Part shown: one piece after another, positions 33,795-43,719 of the stretch
Layout of the letters: each line of letters starts with the position of its first letter
Position numbering within the stretch: position 1 is the first letter of the stretch
NCBI GenBank assembly: GCA_036245525.1
Contig: BTPG01000003.1
Location: 139,781,712-139,845,711 of the forward strand
DNA: 64,000 nt
Source of the DNA: Semisulcospira habei
Lineage: Eukaryota > Mollusca > Gastropoda > Semisulcospiridae
Direction: 5' to 3'
Program-made: the position numbers and the translations under genes
Notes under the pieces: model-generated
Seen by the model: the letters and a program-made list of their open reading frames with translations, nothing else
What the model was told of the DNA's origin: nothing
Databases searched by the model: none

Positions 33795-34984
33795 TGCAAG
33801 TCATAATATATAGTGATTGCATTTCTGATAGGAGGAAAAATTTTGTTTCTGCCTTTTTTTCCACTGTTTCAGAAATCTATCGCATCTTTTCATCGTGATG
33901 TCCAAACAATGCCGCCACCACAGAAAACCCTGGTTAATTTTTTTATAAGCATGTGGCAGCGAGAAAACAAGCAAACAATCAAGCCCAACAACAAACAAGA
34001 AAACAAGCAATATTATTCATATATTTATTTACACAGGTCAGTTTAATTTGTTCAAACCAGTCATATAAAAATCTGATTTTGGAGACCTATGCAATCCGTG
34101 TGTAAAGTATGATATATAAATAAAAACAAATAAAAGGAAACAATGATAACAATTTACGTTCAATTGTATTATAAAAATCATCAAAAATCTTTTTGTGTGT
34201 GTGTGTGAAAATAAATATAAGGTAACAAATTAAGATAATATATAGTCGATTTCATTGCTAAAATGTTTTAAGGATTATAAGAGGGATTTGTGGTTTATCA
34301 ATTTGCGCCATTATTCCTGAAAGGCACAGATTCACATTTGCCCCTGAAGACGCAGGGGCTGTGAGAACTTTACTTTCCAACAAACAGAATACCATCATGG
34401 TCGATCCTTATCTTGCTGTGGTGTGTCTGGCCCGGTAGAATGAGTTAAATACTGTTAACGGAGTAACGGAAGTGGGTGGGAGTGGAGACAGGGGCTGACG
34501 TACTTCAGAGATATGCTATTCGTTACGAGGAGGGGGGGGGGGGGGGGGGGAACAGAGACTCATGTCCCTCAGAGAGGTGCTGTCCGATGGAGGAAGGGGC
34601 GGGGGTGTTTGGGGGGGGGGGGAGGAGGAAGATTCTGAATTCGGTGTAGGTCTTTTTTCAACCGCGTAACCATTTTCTGGGCTTTGCTTGCGTCAGCAAA
34701 AGTAAGAAAGGGCAAACATTTTGCACCCATCGTTTTAGGTTAGTGCTCACTGAAGGGCACACCTTCTTTACACTTTATGGATGCTAGCTTCAGTCGTACA
34801 CACATGAATCTGCTATGACTGCAAAAGAAGAAAAAGACTGATGCAGTCGTTGTTTGACTCAGATGCTGGTCGGCTGAGAAGATAGGCGGAGTGGACTGGA
34901 AAGGATAAGTGGTAGCTCTCATTTTTGGGTCGAGATGTCTTACTTCACGTCTATATTTTCTCATTTGACGGATACGCGTCTGTG

Positions 34985-35018
34985 TCATGGGGGGGGGGGG
35001 GGGGGGGGGGTGGGGGGG
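34985..35018. repeat. Poly-G tract
   Basis: About 22 G followed by further G-rich sequence. Other G runs lie at about 34532-34550 and 34610-34623. Confidence 0.85.
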
Positions 35019-35317
35019 AGTCAGTGACGGTGTGTGTGTGCTTGGTGTTTGTGTGTCGTGGGGGTGGGGTCACACGAAGTCATCGCTACACTGCACAAGT
35101 CATGTCTGGAAACACTGACTGAGATCTGAGATTCAAAGGTCCATAGCGGGATGCAAGATGGTCCAAGATGTATTCTGTGCCCAGTTGCTAGCGAGTGATC
35201 TCAAGTTATTTCTGCCCAAGGCCACTTTATAACAAGATACCACTCCGCCGCTATGCGCAGTACCTTGCTTAGCGGCTTGCGCATGATTTAGCTGGCCCAC
35301 AGGCGCGGGATCAGTTC

Positions 35318-35406
35318 TGGGTCACAGCGTCATTACTCCTAACGCGGGTAGTAGTAAATAATACTATTTACTACTACCCGTGGTATTAGGAGCAACTTGA
35401 TGACCC
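35318..35406. repeat. Long palindrome (89 bp)
   Basis: TGGGTCACAGCGTCATTACTCCTAA with an inverse ending GCAACTTGATGACCCA. The inner GGGTAGTAGTAAATA/TATTTACTACTACCC is perfect. Confidence 0.8.
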
Positions 35407-35459
35407 AACGACCATCCCGCACCTGTGGCTGAGCTGGCTCGTGTAACCGAAGACTGGGT

Positions 35460-35550
35460 TCAGTTGCATATATGACTCAGGTCACACATAGTGGAGCACC
35501 TTGCTTATAGTGGCTGGCACAGGACTAAGCTCACATATATGTAACTGCCC
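35460..35550. repeat. Family G hairpin
   Basis: AGTTGCATATATGACTC with the inverse CTCACATATATGTAACTG around GTGGAGCACCTTGCTTATAG. Related segments lie at 35236-35300, 57640-57735 and 63787-63812. Confidence 0.65.
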
Positions 35551-35758
35551 CCCCCCCCCCCCATTCCCTCCTCCCCATTACCTCCCCTCTCCTCCCCGTT
35601 GAATGTTGTGGATCAGTCAGTCGCAGCTCAAAGCCGTTGTCATAGGCAGCCGACGGGCAAACACAGGCTGACATACACACTGACACGCACATGCACACAC
35701 AAGTCATGGTCAGTCACACACAACCGGCACACGGACAGACGCACACACATGCACCGTG

Positions 35759-35794
<36 letters not shown>

Positions 35795-35800
35795 GCGCGC
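35759..35800. repeat. (CA)n/(CG)n microsatellite
   Basis: About 16 CA units then five CG units, a Z-DNA-prone stretch. Confidence 0.85.
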
Positions 35801-36251
35801 GCACCGTAGCGCACCCCACGCACATGCACACACAACACTGACACGCACATACAGAGACTGCACACACACATAACGCCGGTGCACATGCGGACTGACCCCG
35901 CTCATTTTACTGAAACACAGATGGCATTCCTTTACTGATTGAACCTCAACCAATTAATCTCTGTGGACACTGACAACACAAAATTAAAGCCGTGCTGGCC
36001 CCCTATCGGATCTTTGGGCTGTTGCGCCACTGAGAGGGTAGACAGGAAGGACTGACAGGAAGGAAGGAAGAAATAAACAAAATGACTCGAATTAACTAAG
36101 GAACGAACGACTGACGAATGCCGAATGACTGAACCTATGGAATCGTTCATTGTATCCGCCACACAATTCCCCCTCTGAATTATTGACTTTTGATGCAAAA
36201 TCATATAGTTATCCATTTCTCTGATCTCTGATCCTAGAAAACAAAGATTCG

Positions 36252-36350
36252 GCTACGGGCTGACATTGGCGAAAGCTGGCCCGCGTACGGCTGTGCGCAG
36301 GCCAACTTACGCCGACGTCAACCGGCCAAACCGGGACCTCACTGAGTTTT
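36252..36350. repeat. Family E-like palindrome near terminal exon
   Basis: GGGCTGACATTGGCGAAAGC and GCCAACTTACGCCGACGTCA, with an inner GCCCGCGTACGGCTGTGCGCAGGCC. A related sequence lies just below the paralogous exon at 37675-37745, so it was part of the duplicated block. Confidence 0.55.
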
Positions 36351-36401
36351 CGCACACTAGGGTCGCATTTAGCAGAGCTCGCCGGTAAGTGACACCGCCA
36401 G

Positions 36402-36595
36402 CTACCCGACAACCATCAGGTCACATGGGGTGGAGGTGCATATCGGGAAGGTGGCGGCGTTTCCGGGCATGACGCAGATGCACGTATTGCACCCATCATC
36501 TGCCAGAAAATGATCATCAAGTCGGTAATAGACTCCTTTGTACCGACAGTCCCCGAGCCGCGGGTGCGTCGCAGACCCATGAATCTGGGGTGAAG
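36402..36595 (-). CDS. Cysteine-rich VWC/pacifastin-like gene, terminal exon copy 2
   Basis: Acceptor attcgacag, phase 1 start, stop TAG at 36402. The module reads GDCRYKGVYYRLDDHFLADDG, then CNTCICVMPGN and CTSTPC, with cysteine spacing C-x18-C-x2-C-x-C-x11-C-x4-C. This resembles the single VWC or pacifastin fold used in extracellular proteins (protease inhibition, growth-factor or adhesion roles). It is a close paralogue of 37774-37961, including the same stop position and shared sequence beyond it (CCGGCGAGCTC-type). It could be an alternative last exon, or a second gene copy whose other exons were not duplicated. Confidence 0.75.
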
Positions 36596-36876
36596 CTGTC
36601 GAATGAAACAAATAATTAAGCCAGTCCGGCCAAACAGCAAGCAAGCGCTGAAACCAGAGGCAACTGAGTAGTAATTGATTAACCAGTCAATCATCAGTCA
36701 GTCGATCTGTCTGTTGGTCGGTCATAGATCGACGATCGACCGACAGACCAACCAACCAACCCGGCAACCAATCGTCAGTCAGTCACTCAGTTAGTCTGTC
36801 TGGCTGTCCGTCCGCGCTATTTGCCGCGTATGAGTCCAGATGCTGCACGTCTCGAATCAGTTCAAGTACAGTCGCA

Positions 36877-36967
36877 ACCCAATGCGCAAAAGGCCATCGG
36901 GCTGCCGTTGCCGGCCCGCGCACAGCCGTGCGCGGCCAAAGGCGGCCCGATTACCTTTGCGCACTGG
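36877..36967. repeat. Family E palindrome
   Basis: CCCAATGCGCAAAAGGCCATCGG with the inverse CCGATTACCTTTGCGCACTGG, and an inner GGCCCGCGCACAGCCGTGCGCGGCC. Confidence 0.75.
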
Positions 36968-37773
36968 AAATGCTGACGAAGGTCTCCGGACTGATTGCTG
37001 CTACTGCCTTGGAAACTTATTGATCTATGAGGTGGGGTCCGGCCGGTGAGGGGGGGGGGGGGGAATTGGGGGTTGGGTGGCGGGAGGGGGGGGGGGAAGA
37101 GGAAGGTAGGCGGGAAGTGGGATCCCATTGCGGATTCACGACGATTAATTTCGCGATTAACGAATATATAAAAGAAAAAAATCATTCACGTTTCAAGATG
37201 TAAAGAGACGATACAGAGAAAAAGTACCGCGTTAATAACCTTTTTCAGGGGCCGAAAACTCTAGCACCGGAAGGGGATCGAGAGGGTTGGCGATACTGCC
37301 GGTGCACATCTTTCACTGATAACTGACATTCCGCCTCAACTGGCCAGAACTGAAAAACGACGGGGAGGAGGGAGGGGAGGGGGTGGGGTGGGGTGGGCTG
37401 TGAAGTTTCTGACCGAGAATTTACAGCCTGGCAGCAGCCGACGGCTTTCACGTTTCACAAAATATCATACGGACGTTTACACGGCCCGATCACGAAAATC
37501 TTTTATGGCCTTTCAGTAAAGTTTCACGACGACCCTTGATTTCACGGACCACGAGGGCCGAACAATATTGCATTCACGAATCACGAGAACCCATAAAACG
37601 CCAATCACGCATCATGATAGGTAAATATAGGATATTGTAGGGGCTGCGTGGAATCAATGAAAGTAATTCAGAGGAGCGTGCACAGCCGACCAGCTTACGT
37701 CGACGCCAGCAACTGGGATCTCGCCGGCTTGGCGTCGCCGCAGCTCGCCGGCGGGACTGAGTGAACCCGCCAG

Positions 37774-37961
37774 CTACCCGACAATCATCAGGTCACACGG
37801 GGTGGTGGTGCATGCCGGGAAGGTGGCGACATTTCCGGGCAGGACGCATATGCACGTATTGCACCCGTCGTCTGCCAGAAAATGATCACGATATCGGTAA
37901 AAGACTCCTTTGTACGGACAGTCTCCCAGCTGCATCCCAGACCCATCAGCCTTGGGTGTAG
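37774..37961 (-). CDS. Cysteine-rich VWC/pacifastin-like gene, terminal exon copy 1
   Basis: Acceptor tttttttacag, phase 1 start, stop TAG at 37774. It reads LGDCPYKGVFYRYRDHFLAD with CNTCICVLPGN and CTTTPC. If spliced from the upstream module exon it would end the protein here, and the 36402-36595 copy would be skipped. Both copies keep all six cysteines, intact acceptors and open frames, so both appear usable. Confidence 0.75.
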
Positions 37962-38534
37962 CTGTAAAAAAGAATCAAATTATTGAAGTAAGCCGAACAA
38001 GCAGGCAAGCAAAAGCAACTAAGTAAAACATGACAAACCAGCCAGTCGGTCGGTCGGTCCGGGTCGGTCAGTTGGTGAGTGGATGGATGGATGGACGGAT
38101 GCATGCATCCATGAATCCATCCATCCATTCGTCGATCCATCTACTAATTCAGCCTGTATACATAACTTCCATAATCCGTCTATCATTCTACAGTACATGC
38201 AACCATACCCTTCTAGACCTGCACAAATTCAAAATTTTTAATTTGCGTCACTTGGGGTCGCGTCTTGCCCTAATCATACACCCACAGGCAACCATTCCCC
38301 TCCGCGTCACCCCCCCCCCCCTCAACCTCCCATCACCCTTTTTTGGGTGGGGATTGGGGGTTGGGTGGGGGTGGTGGTGCATAGGAGGTGAAGAACGGTT
38401 AGGGATTTGTGTGTGTTGGGGTGTGTGTGTTTGTGTGTGTGTGTTGGTGCGTGCGTGTGCGTTCGTGTGTGAGTACGCGTGTGTGTGTGTGTGGGGGTGG
38501 GGGTGGGGGGCGGTGGAACGGGTCAGGTACTCAC

Positions 38535-38699
38535 CGAAGCCAGTGCTGGAACAAGGATTGTATGTGCAGTTCATGCCTTGCTGGGTGCACACGCAGGTAT
38601 TGCATCCGTCTTGTGCGGTCCACCTGTCACCAACCTTGAACTCTCCGGTCAGAGCGTAAGAGCAAATCGTATCCCCCGGGGCTCCCAGCGGCGGCATCA
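38535..38699 (-). CDS. Cysteine-rich gene, module exon b
   Basis: A 165-nt symmetric phase 1-1 exon (acceptor aaacag, donor GTGAGT). It encodes MPPLGAPGDTICSYALTGEF, then KVGDRWTAQDGCNTCVC, TQQGMNCTYNPC and a short linker. Cysteine spacing is C-x19-C-x2-C-x-C-x6-C-x4-C, close to the pacifastin signature CNxCxC...G...CT...C. Phase 1-1 exons are typical of shuffled extracellular modules. Confidence 0.8.
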
Positions 38700-38727
38700 C
38701 TGTTTAAATAAAAAATCAAATGTGTGC

Positions 38728-38785
38728 TGGTCAGGAAATCGGGACCTTACGGCCACAGGCCGTAAGGTCCAGATTCCCTGACCAG
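38728..38785. repeat. Family F palindrome
   Basis: CTGGTCAGGAAATCGGGACC and its inverse GGTCCAGATTCCCTGACCAG around TTACGGCCACAGGCCGTAA. It lies 29 bp above module exon b's acceptor. Confidence 0.8.
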
Positions 38786-38819
38786 TGAGTACACAACTAA
38801 TTGTATTCCAGCGCTATTT

Positions 38820-39100
38820 ACGGAGTTGGATCGACAATGGTGGCTCAACAAGAGCAGCAGCAACAACAACAATAGCAACAACAACAACAGTACCAATACA
38901 TCAACAAAAACAGCAACAAACAGCAATACCACACTGGTTAACGCGATCGATTCAGTAGCGGCTAGGCATGATGCTTTGATGTATCGAAGGAGGTAACCAA
39001 TGTGCACAACAAAAACAACTGTGCCATCAACAACAACGACAGTAATAACAACAGTAACCACAACAACAAAGGGCAAAAACAACATCTTTGTGTATCCACG
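38820..39100. repeat. CAA/AAC-rich low-complexity stretch
   Basis: AACAACAACAG-type trinucleotide-rich sequence in the intron between modules a and b. Confidence 0.6.
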
Positions 39101-39302
39101 GCCGCCCCTCAAATTGATATTTAACACAAAACTACTGTTTGTTCGTGTCGGTGAAACCCTCCAGCGTCTGGTACAAGCTCACGAGCTTCAGGGGTGGATC
39201 TAAGGGGGGAGGGGGGTTACAGGGGTTCCGGACCGCCACCCCCCAACCCCGACCCAAACTTCTTTAAAATGCTATAACAAAGTCCTTTTTGGGGTGTTTG
39301 GA

Positions 39303-39304
39303 CC

Positions 39305-39335
<31 letters not shown>

Positions 39336-39580
39336 ACACACAGTTGTTTGATATTTTGGCGAATGGTGAGAGTCCTAAGACGCACGCACATCCTCTTCAC
39401 CCCCCCCCCCCCCGCCCACCCCCCCCCCCCCCCGACCCCGACCCCCACCCCCGCTTTTTGACTTTTAGGTTCTGGAAGCAAGGTCTAGCGTCGGAGAAGC
39501 CTTTTTTTTTTTTTTATCAGGTTGAAGGTCCCAAACGAAAAGTTGCAACACCATCCCCGCCCCCCCCCCCCCCCCCCCCC
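39303..39580. repeat. Cluster of poly-C and CA tracts
   Basis: C runs of about 15-20 at 39303-39320, 39399-39436 and 39560-39580, with a (CA)n at 39321-39340. On the minus strand these are G runs within the cysteine-rich gene's intron. Confidence 0.85.
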
Positions 39581-39821
39581 TCGAGGTAACTGATCTACCC
39601 CTAAGCGTGTACCAGGCGCGCGAATTTTTACGAGCAGAAACCGTCGCATGGTATCGATTGCATTACTTATACAGCGTTAATCGTAGTAGTGTTGCATTAC
39701 GTCAATGTGACGGCGAATTTAATTAAACCTTACCGGGACGCAGGTTGTGTTTTTGAACACTTAGTACATTGTGCGCCAGTCAATCTAATCCGTAATTGGA
39801 ACATGCATATAAAGCGCAGCG

Positions 39822-39928
39822 GGCAAGTGGCATAGATCCTCATGAGCCCCCGCGAATGCGGGGGCTCATGAGGCTCTATACCTCTTGCAGATGTTTTAGG
39901 TTCTTTTTTGTCGTCGGTGAAAGGGTTA
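39822..39928. repeat. Family C hairpin beside module exon a
   Basis: GCAAGTGGCATAGATCCTCATGAG with the inverse CTCATGAGGCTCTATACC, centred on CCCCCGCGAATGCGGGGG. The outer end GAAAGGGTTAA reaches 39929, about 14 bp from the exon a boundary. Confidence 0.75.
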
Positions 39929-39942
39929 ACTAAGCGACGTAC

Positions 39943-40101
39943 TTCCATTTGCGCAGTTTCTCCAGGTTTTGCAGAGGACCTCACTCGGGTAGCAGGTACA
40001 CACGTTGCAGCCGTCAGCCGCCACCCAGGCCGCCCCCTCCCTCACCACCTTACCCCCGGGACCCGTGCACGAGCACTCGGCGAAAGCCAGGCATACAATC
40101 G
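39943..40101 (-). CDS. Cysteine-rich gene, module exon a
   Basis: A 159-nt phase 1-1 exon encoding IVCLAFAECSCTGPGGKVV, then REGAAWVAADGCNVCTCYPS and LCKTWRNC. The donor GTACGT at 39942-39937 restores phase 1 for exon b. The first residues after the acceptor are hydrophobic (IVCLAFAEC) and could be the end of a signal peptide, with the rest in an upstream exon. The acceptor CAG is directly preceded, in the minus direction, by a (TG)n tract of 113 bp. Exons upstream of this one were not recognised. Confidence 0.75.
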
Positions 40102-40103
40102 CT

Positions 40104-40219
<116 letters not shown>

Positions 40220-40345
40220 TGTATCGATGTGTTATTGACACCTTCAATGTAAGTGAACGCAGATTGTGTTTCTGAAAATACTATTTTGTTAATTCGAAGC
40301 TAAAGAACCCTAACCGTCCAAGTTACAAAGATACAAAATGGCGCC

Positions 40346-40452
40346 AGCAAGAGGCATAGATCTTCAAGAGCCCCCGCAACTGCGGGCGCACATGAAGATC
40401 TATGTCTTGCTCTTGGATCGTGTTTATGTTTCATCGGCAGGAAAGGGGTTAA
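40346..40452. mobile_element. Family C hairpin element
   Basis: AGCAAGAGGCATAGATCTTC with the inverse GAAGATCTATGTCTTGC, and tail GAAAGGGGTTAA. Confidence 0.7.
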
Positions 40453-40876
40453 ATGCTGAGATTAATAAAATGACATGAAGTCACCCGATGGAACATGGTA
40501 TGACTTGAAATTACATGGAGTTTATCTTGAATAACTTAAAGAAGCGTAGTAATAAGACTTTTCCCACTTTTAACGTATTTTTATGCCTGCAGACACATTA
40601 GGATAAAAGTGTGTGATAGGCTATGGTCTATCGCTATTATAATTATGTTTTCGTAAAGGTTCAGACTGATTATCTTTTTTTTTATTTATTATTAATACAT
40701 TGGCTTTTCCTTTTTTATTTTAAGCGCGAATTTGTCGATTTGTCATTTCATCTTTTGTGTCTGCGGGCCGGGGTCACATGGGAATAGCTGTCTCTTGCAT
40801 TGGGGGTACCGTCACTTCAGGGGTTAATAATTAGAAATGAGGGATAGCCTGCCATTAACCAAAATGTAAGTGGCAG

Positions 40877-40938
40877 TACCCAATGCGCAAAAGGCCATCG
40901 GGCCGATGTCGGCCCGATGGCCTTTTGCGCATTGGGTA
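40877..40938. repeat. Family E palindrome (perfect 28-bp arms)
   Basis: TACCCAATGCGCAAAAGGCC begins the left arm, which is exactly repeated inverted after a 6-nt loop (GATGTC). Confidence 0.9.
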
Positions 40939-41239
40939 GGCGTCTAAATGATGGTCATTATAGGACAGGTGACACTTTTTGCCCTTTGAAGACTTGAGAC
41001 AGCACCTGCCTTTAAAAAAAAAAAAAAAAAAAAAAAATGGCCGTTCAGGTTCTCCTGTACATACCGACAATTATGCATGTCGTGAATCTGCGGAAGAGTC
41101 GTGTCATGATGACGCAGCTGAAAATCGTCGCACTCTGTACGAATGAAAAGAAAGCATACAAGCCCAGATATTGCCCAGCACTCATGATCAGAGCTTCAGA
41201 AGAAAAGCAAACAGCAAACTAGACTTCAGACTCAGTAGG

Positions 41240-41324
41240 CTAAAGGACATCGGCCCGACATCGGCCACACTGGGCCCGCGCACAGCTCTGCGCGGGCCAA
41301 CTGCTGCCGACATCGGAGTGTCGT
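41240..41324. repeat. Family E-like palindrome
   Basis: GACATCGGCCCGACATCGGCC and the GGCCAACTGCTGCCGACATC arm, with an inner GGCCCGCGCACAGCTCTGCGCGGGCC. Confidence 0.65.
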
Positions 41325-41436
41325 TTGCTTAATGGCATGCTGTTTTGCTGTGTTAACAGATCTGCATAAGCTCGATCAGAACTGACATTGAGAAGTGCAA
41401 AATAACTATCAACGACTGAATAACATTGAGTGGGTA

Positions 41437-41462
41437 CGCGCGCGCGCACACGCACGCGCGCG

Positions 41463-41526
<64 letters not shown>

Positions 41527-41545
41527 GGCACACATACACACACAC
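41437..41545. repeat. (CG)n/(CA)n compound microsatellite
   Basis: CGCGCGCG-rich start then about 27 CA units. Confidence 0.9.
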
Positions 41546-41859
41546 GCACTTCCATTGGACCTCAGCCTCATACTGCCCCTTTTTTTCCTCCTTTCCCCTT
41601 CCTCCCCACACCCATCCCCTCAACCACACCCCACACAGTGTACATGGAAAAGTTTGTATGACACCTTAGTGCCTGTCTTGGCAGTCACTGTGACCTTTTT
41701 TGGTCTGGATTTCAGTCAAGTTGTGTGTGTGTCAGTGTTTATTTCTGTTTGTCTGTCCCGTATATCGACAGTCAGTGTGCATGTCTGTCAGTCAGCCTGC
41801 TTGTCTCTCTGCAAGTTGTCAAATTGTATAAGTCAACCTATCCATCTGTCTATGCATGA

Positions 41860-41862
<3 letters not shown>

Positions 41863-41893
<31 letters not shown>
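41863..41893. repeat. Poly-T tract
   Basis: About 31 T. Confidence 0.9.
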
Positions 41894-42333
41894 CACCAGT
41901 TTGAGTCCGTCCAGCTTGCCTGTGATTCTTCTTATTTGTTTTGGTTTTTTTTTTGTTTTGTTTTGTTTTTTCCTGCGTGCCAGCTCGTCTGTCTATCTGA
42001 CTGGGATAGTGTAACATTGTCTGCATTGCCGTATAATTATAATGCACATGGTGAGTTTCATTTGCGTGTCTCCGTGTGTATGCGGACAAAATGTGATAAC
42101 ATTAAATGTGTAGGGGGCGCAACTCTGTTCGTCGACCCTCGGCTCGTTACTGTCCCGGTTATTTGTGGAGTTTTGTAAGGATGCAGAGTATTATTGTGTA
42201 TGAAAGTGTGCAAGCATCCGTGCAATGATGGGAGGACATTACATATCGACCATGATAGCTTTGTGCCTCTTTAGCGACCTGTTGGTTGTGACTTTAGTCT
42301 TGGCGGCATGGACCGACCGTTTCATCCGCCATT

Positions 42334-43719
42334 TTGCCTGTGTACCAGTACAGTCGTGAGTTTTTGACCGCTTTGCAACACACGGGTGTAAACCATGATT
42401 TGAACTTGAGCATGATCGATCTTTCTGAATGTGGGGGGAAGAAGAAGAAGCAGAAAAAGAGAGGGTCGAGAGGCGGAGTGAGGGAGAGACTGAAGAGACG
42501 GGGTAGTAGACACCCCCTCCCTACCATAACATTATCAAATGTCCGCTCCTTGCAGAATAAAATGGATGAACTAACAGCTCTAATGCAGTTTGACGGTGAC
42601 TTTAGGCGAACTAATTTATTCTGTTTTACCGAAACATGGCTGACGGAGGACTCGGGGGAAGTGACATTGCCTGGTTTTACAACTGTACGGGCTGACAGAG
42701 ACAGGGTTAAGATTCAGAAGAATGTGGGCGGTGGTGTGTGTATGCTCGTCAGCGAAAAGTGGGCTACACAGCTGACTGTCCGTGAGCGGGTGTGTACACG
42801 CAACCTTGAACTGCTAACCGTGTCGCTGCGACCACACTACTTGCCACGTGAATTCGGCCAGCTGACTATAATTACCGTTTATGTTCCGGGTCCCGACTTC
42901 AAAGCTGCAGCTGAGACGATCGCAGACTGTTATTCTAGAGTGGTATCGAACTATCCTGACCAGCCAGTATTTATTCTTGGCGACTTCAATCAGTGCGATC
43001 TAACACCACACCTCTCTCTACAACAGTACATTACATGTCCTACAAGACTTAATCGCACCATTGATCTCTGCTTTGGCAACATTGACGATGCGTTTAAGCC
43101 GTTGTGTAGGCCCCCACTGGGGCGCTCGGACCACAACGTCATACACTTGTTGCCAAAGTATAGACAAAAAATAAAGACGTCCAAGACTGTAACGAAAACC
43201 ACACAGCTGTGGACACCGGACAGCATGGAGGAGCTCCGCGGGTGCTTTGAGGCGACAGATTGGGATATGTTTACTCGTAACTGTGATGACCCTAATGAAC
43301 TTGTTGAGACAGTCACTTCTTACGTAAGATTTTGTGAGAACACTGTAATTAAAACCAAGACAGTGAAGGTGTTTGCTAACAATAAGCCATGGGTCAGCAA
43401 GGAGCTAAAGGTGTGTTTGAACCAGAAGAAACTTGCTTTCTTACAGGGTAACACTGATGAATTTCGGGAAAAGGAGAGGGATTTTAGAAGGGCTGCTAGG
43501 ACTGCCAGACTGAACTATAAAAGCAAGATCGAAACAAAATTTTCTTCTGGCAACGCTAGAGATGCATGGAATGGTCTGAACGGCATGATGGGCAGGCAGC
43601 AAAAGAAACAAGCCAGGCTCTGCACTGGGAATCCAGTTGAGATGGCCAATGATCTAAACCGTTTTTACTCACGGTTCGATGGCAGAAACCTTAGTGATAA
43701 CTGTGATGACTTGTGCTAG
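42334..43719 (+). CDS. LINE ORF2, endonuclease part (jockey superfamily)
   Basis: The open frame from 42334 has a basic N-terminal patch (GKKKKQKKRGSRGG) and then an apurinic-type EEP endonuclease: LSNVRSLQNKMDEL, LFCFTETWL (catalytic Glu), VFILGDFNQ (Asp/Asn) and GRSDHNVIHLL (Asp-His). This enzyme nicks target DNA to prime reverse transcription. After it comes a linker with the usual WVSKELK motif. The frame ends at a TAG (43717-43719), and the same frame continues at once into the RT part, so this is a single nonsense codon in an otherwise open frame of about 930 codons. The true start and any ORF1 upstream are not clear. Clade is CR1/L2/Rex1-like. Confidence 0.85.
   Translation: MPVYQYSREFLTALQHTGVNHDLNLSMIDLSECGGKKKKQKKRGSRGGVRERLKRRGSRHPLPTITLSNVRSLQNKMDELTALMQFDGDFRRTNLFCFTETWLTEDSGEVTLPGFTTVRADRDRVKIQKNVGGGVCMLVSEKWATQLTVRERVCTRNLELLTVSLRPHYLPREFGQLTIITVYVPGPDFKAAAETIADCYSRVVSNYPDQPVFILGDFNQCDLTPHLSLQQYITCPTRLNRTIDLCFGNIDDAFKPLCRPPLGRSDHNVIHLLPKYRQKIKTSKTVTKTTQLWTPDSMEELRGCFEATDWDMFTRNCDDPNELVETVTSYVRFCENTVIKTKTVKVFANNKPWVSKELKVCLNQKKLAFLQGNTDEFREKERDFRRAARTARLNYKSKIETKFSSGNARDAWNGLNGMMGRQQKKQARLCTGNPVEMANDLNRFYSRFDGRNLSDNCDDLC

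Noticed and set aside
38030..38659. Plus-strand frame of 209 codons
   Set aside because: Runs through GT-rich low complexity and is antisense to module exon b of the cysteine-rich gene.
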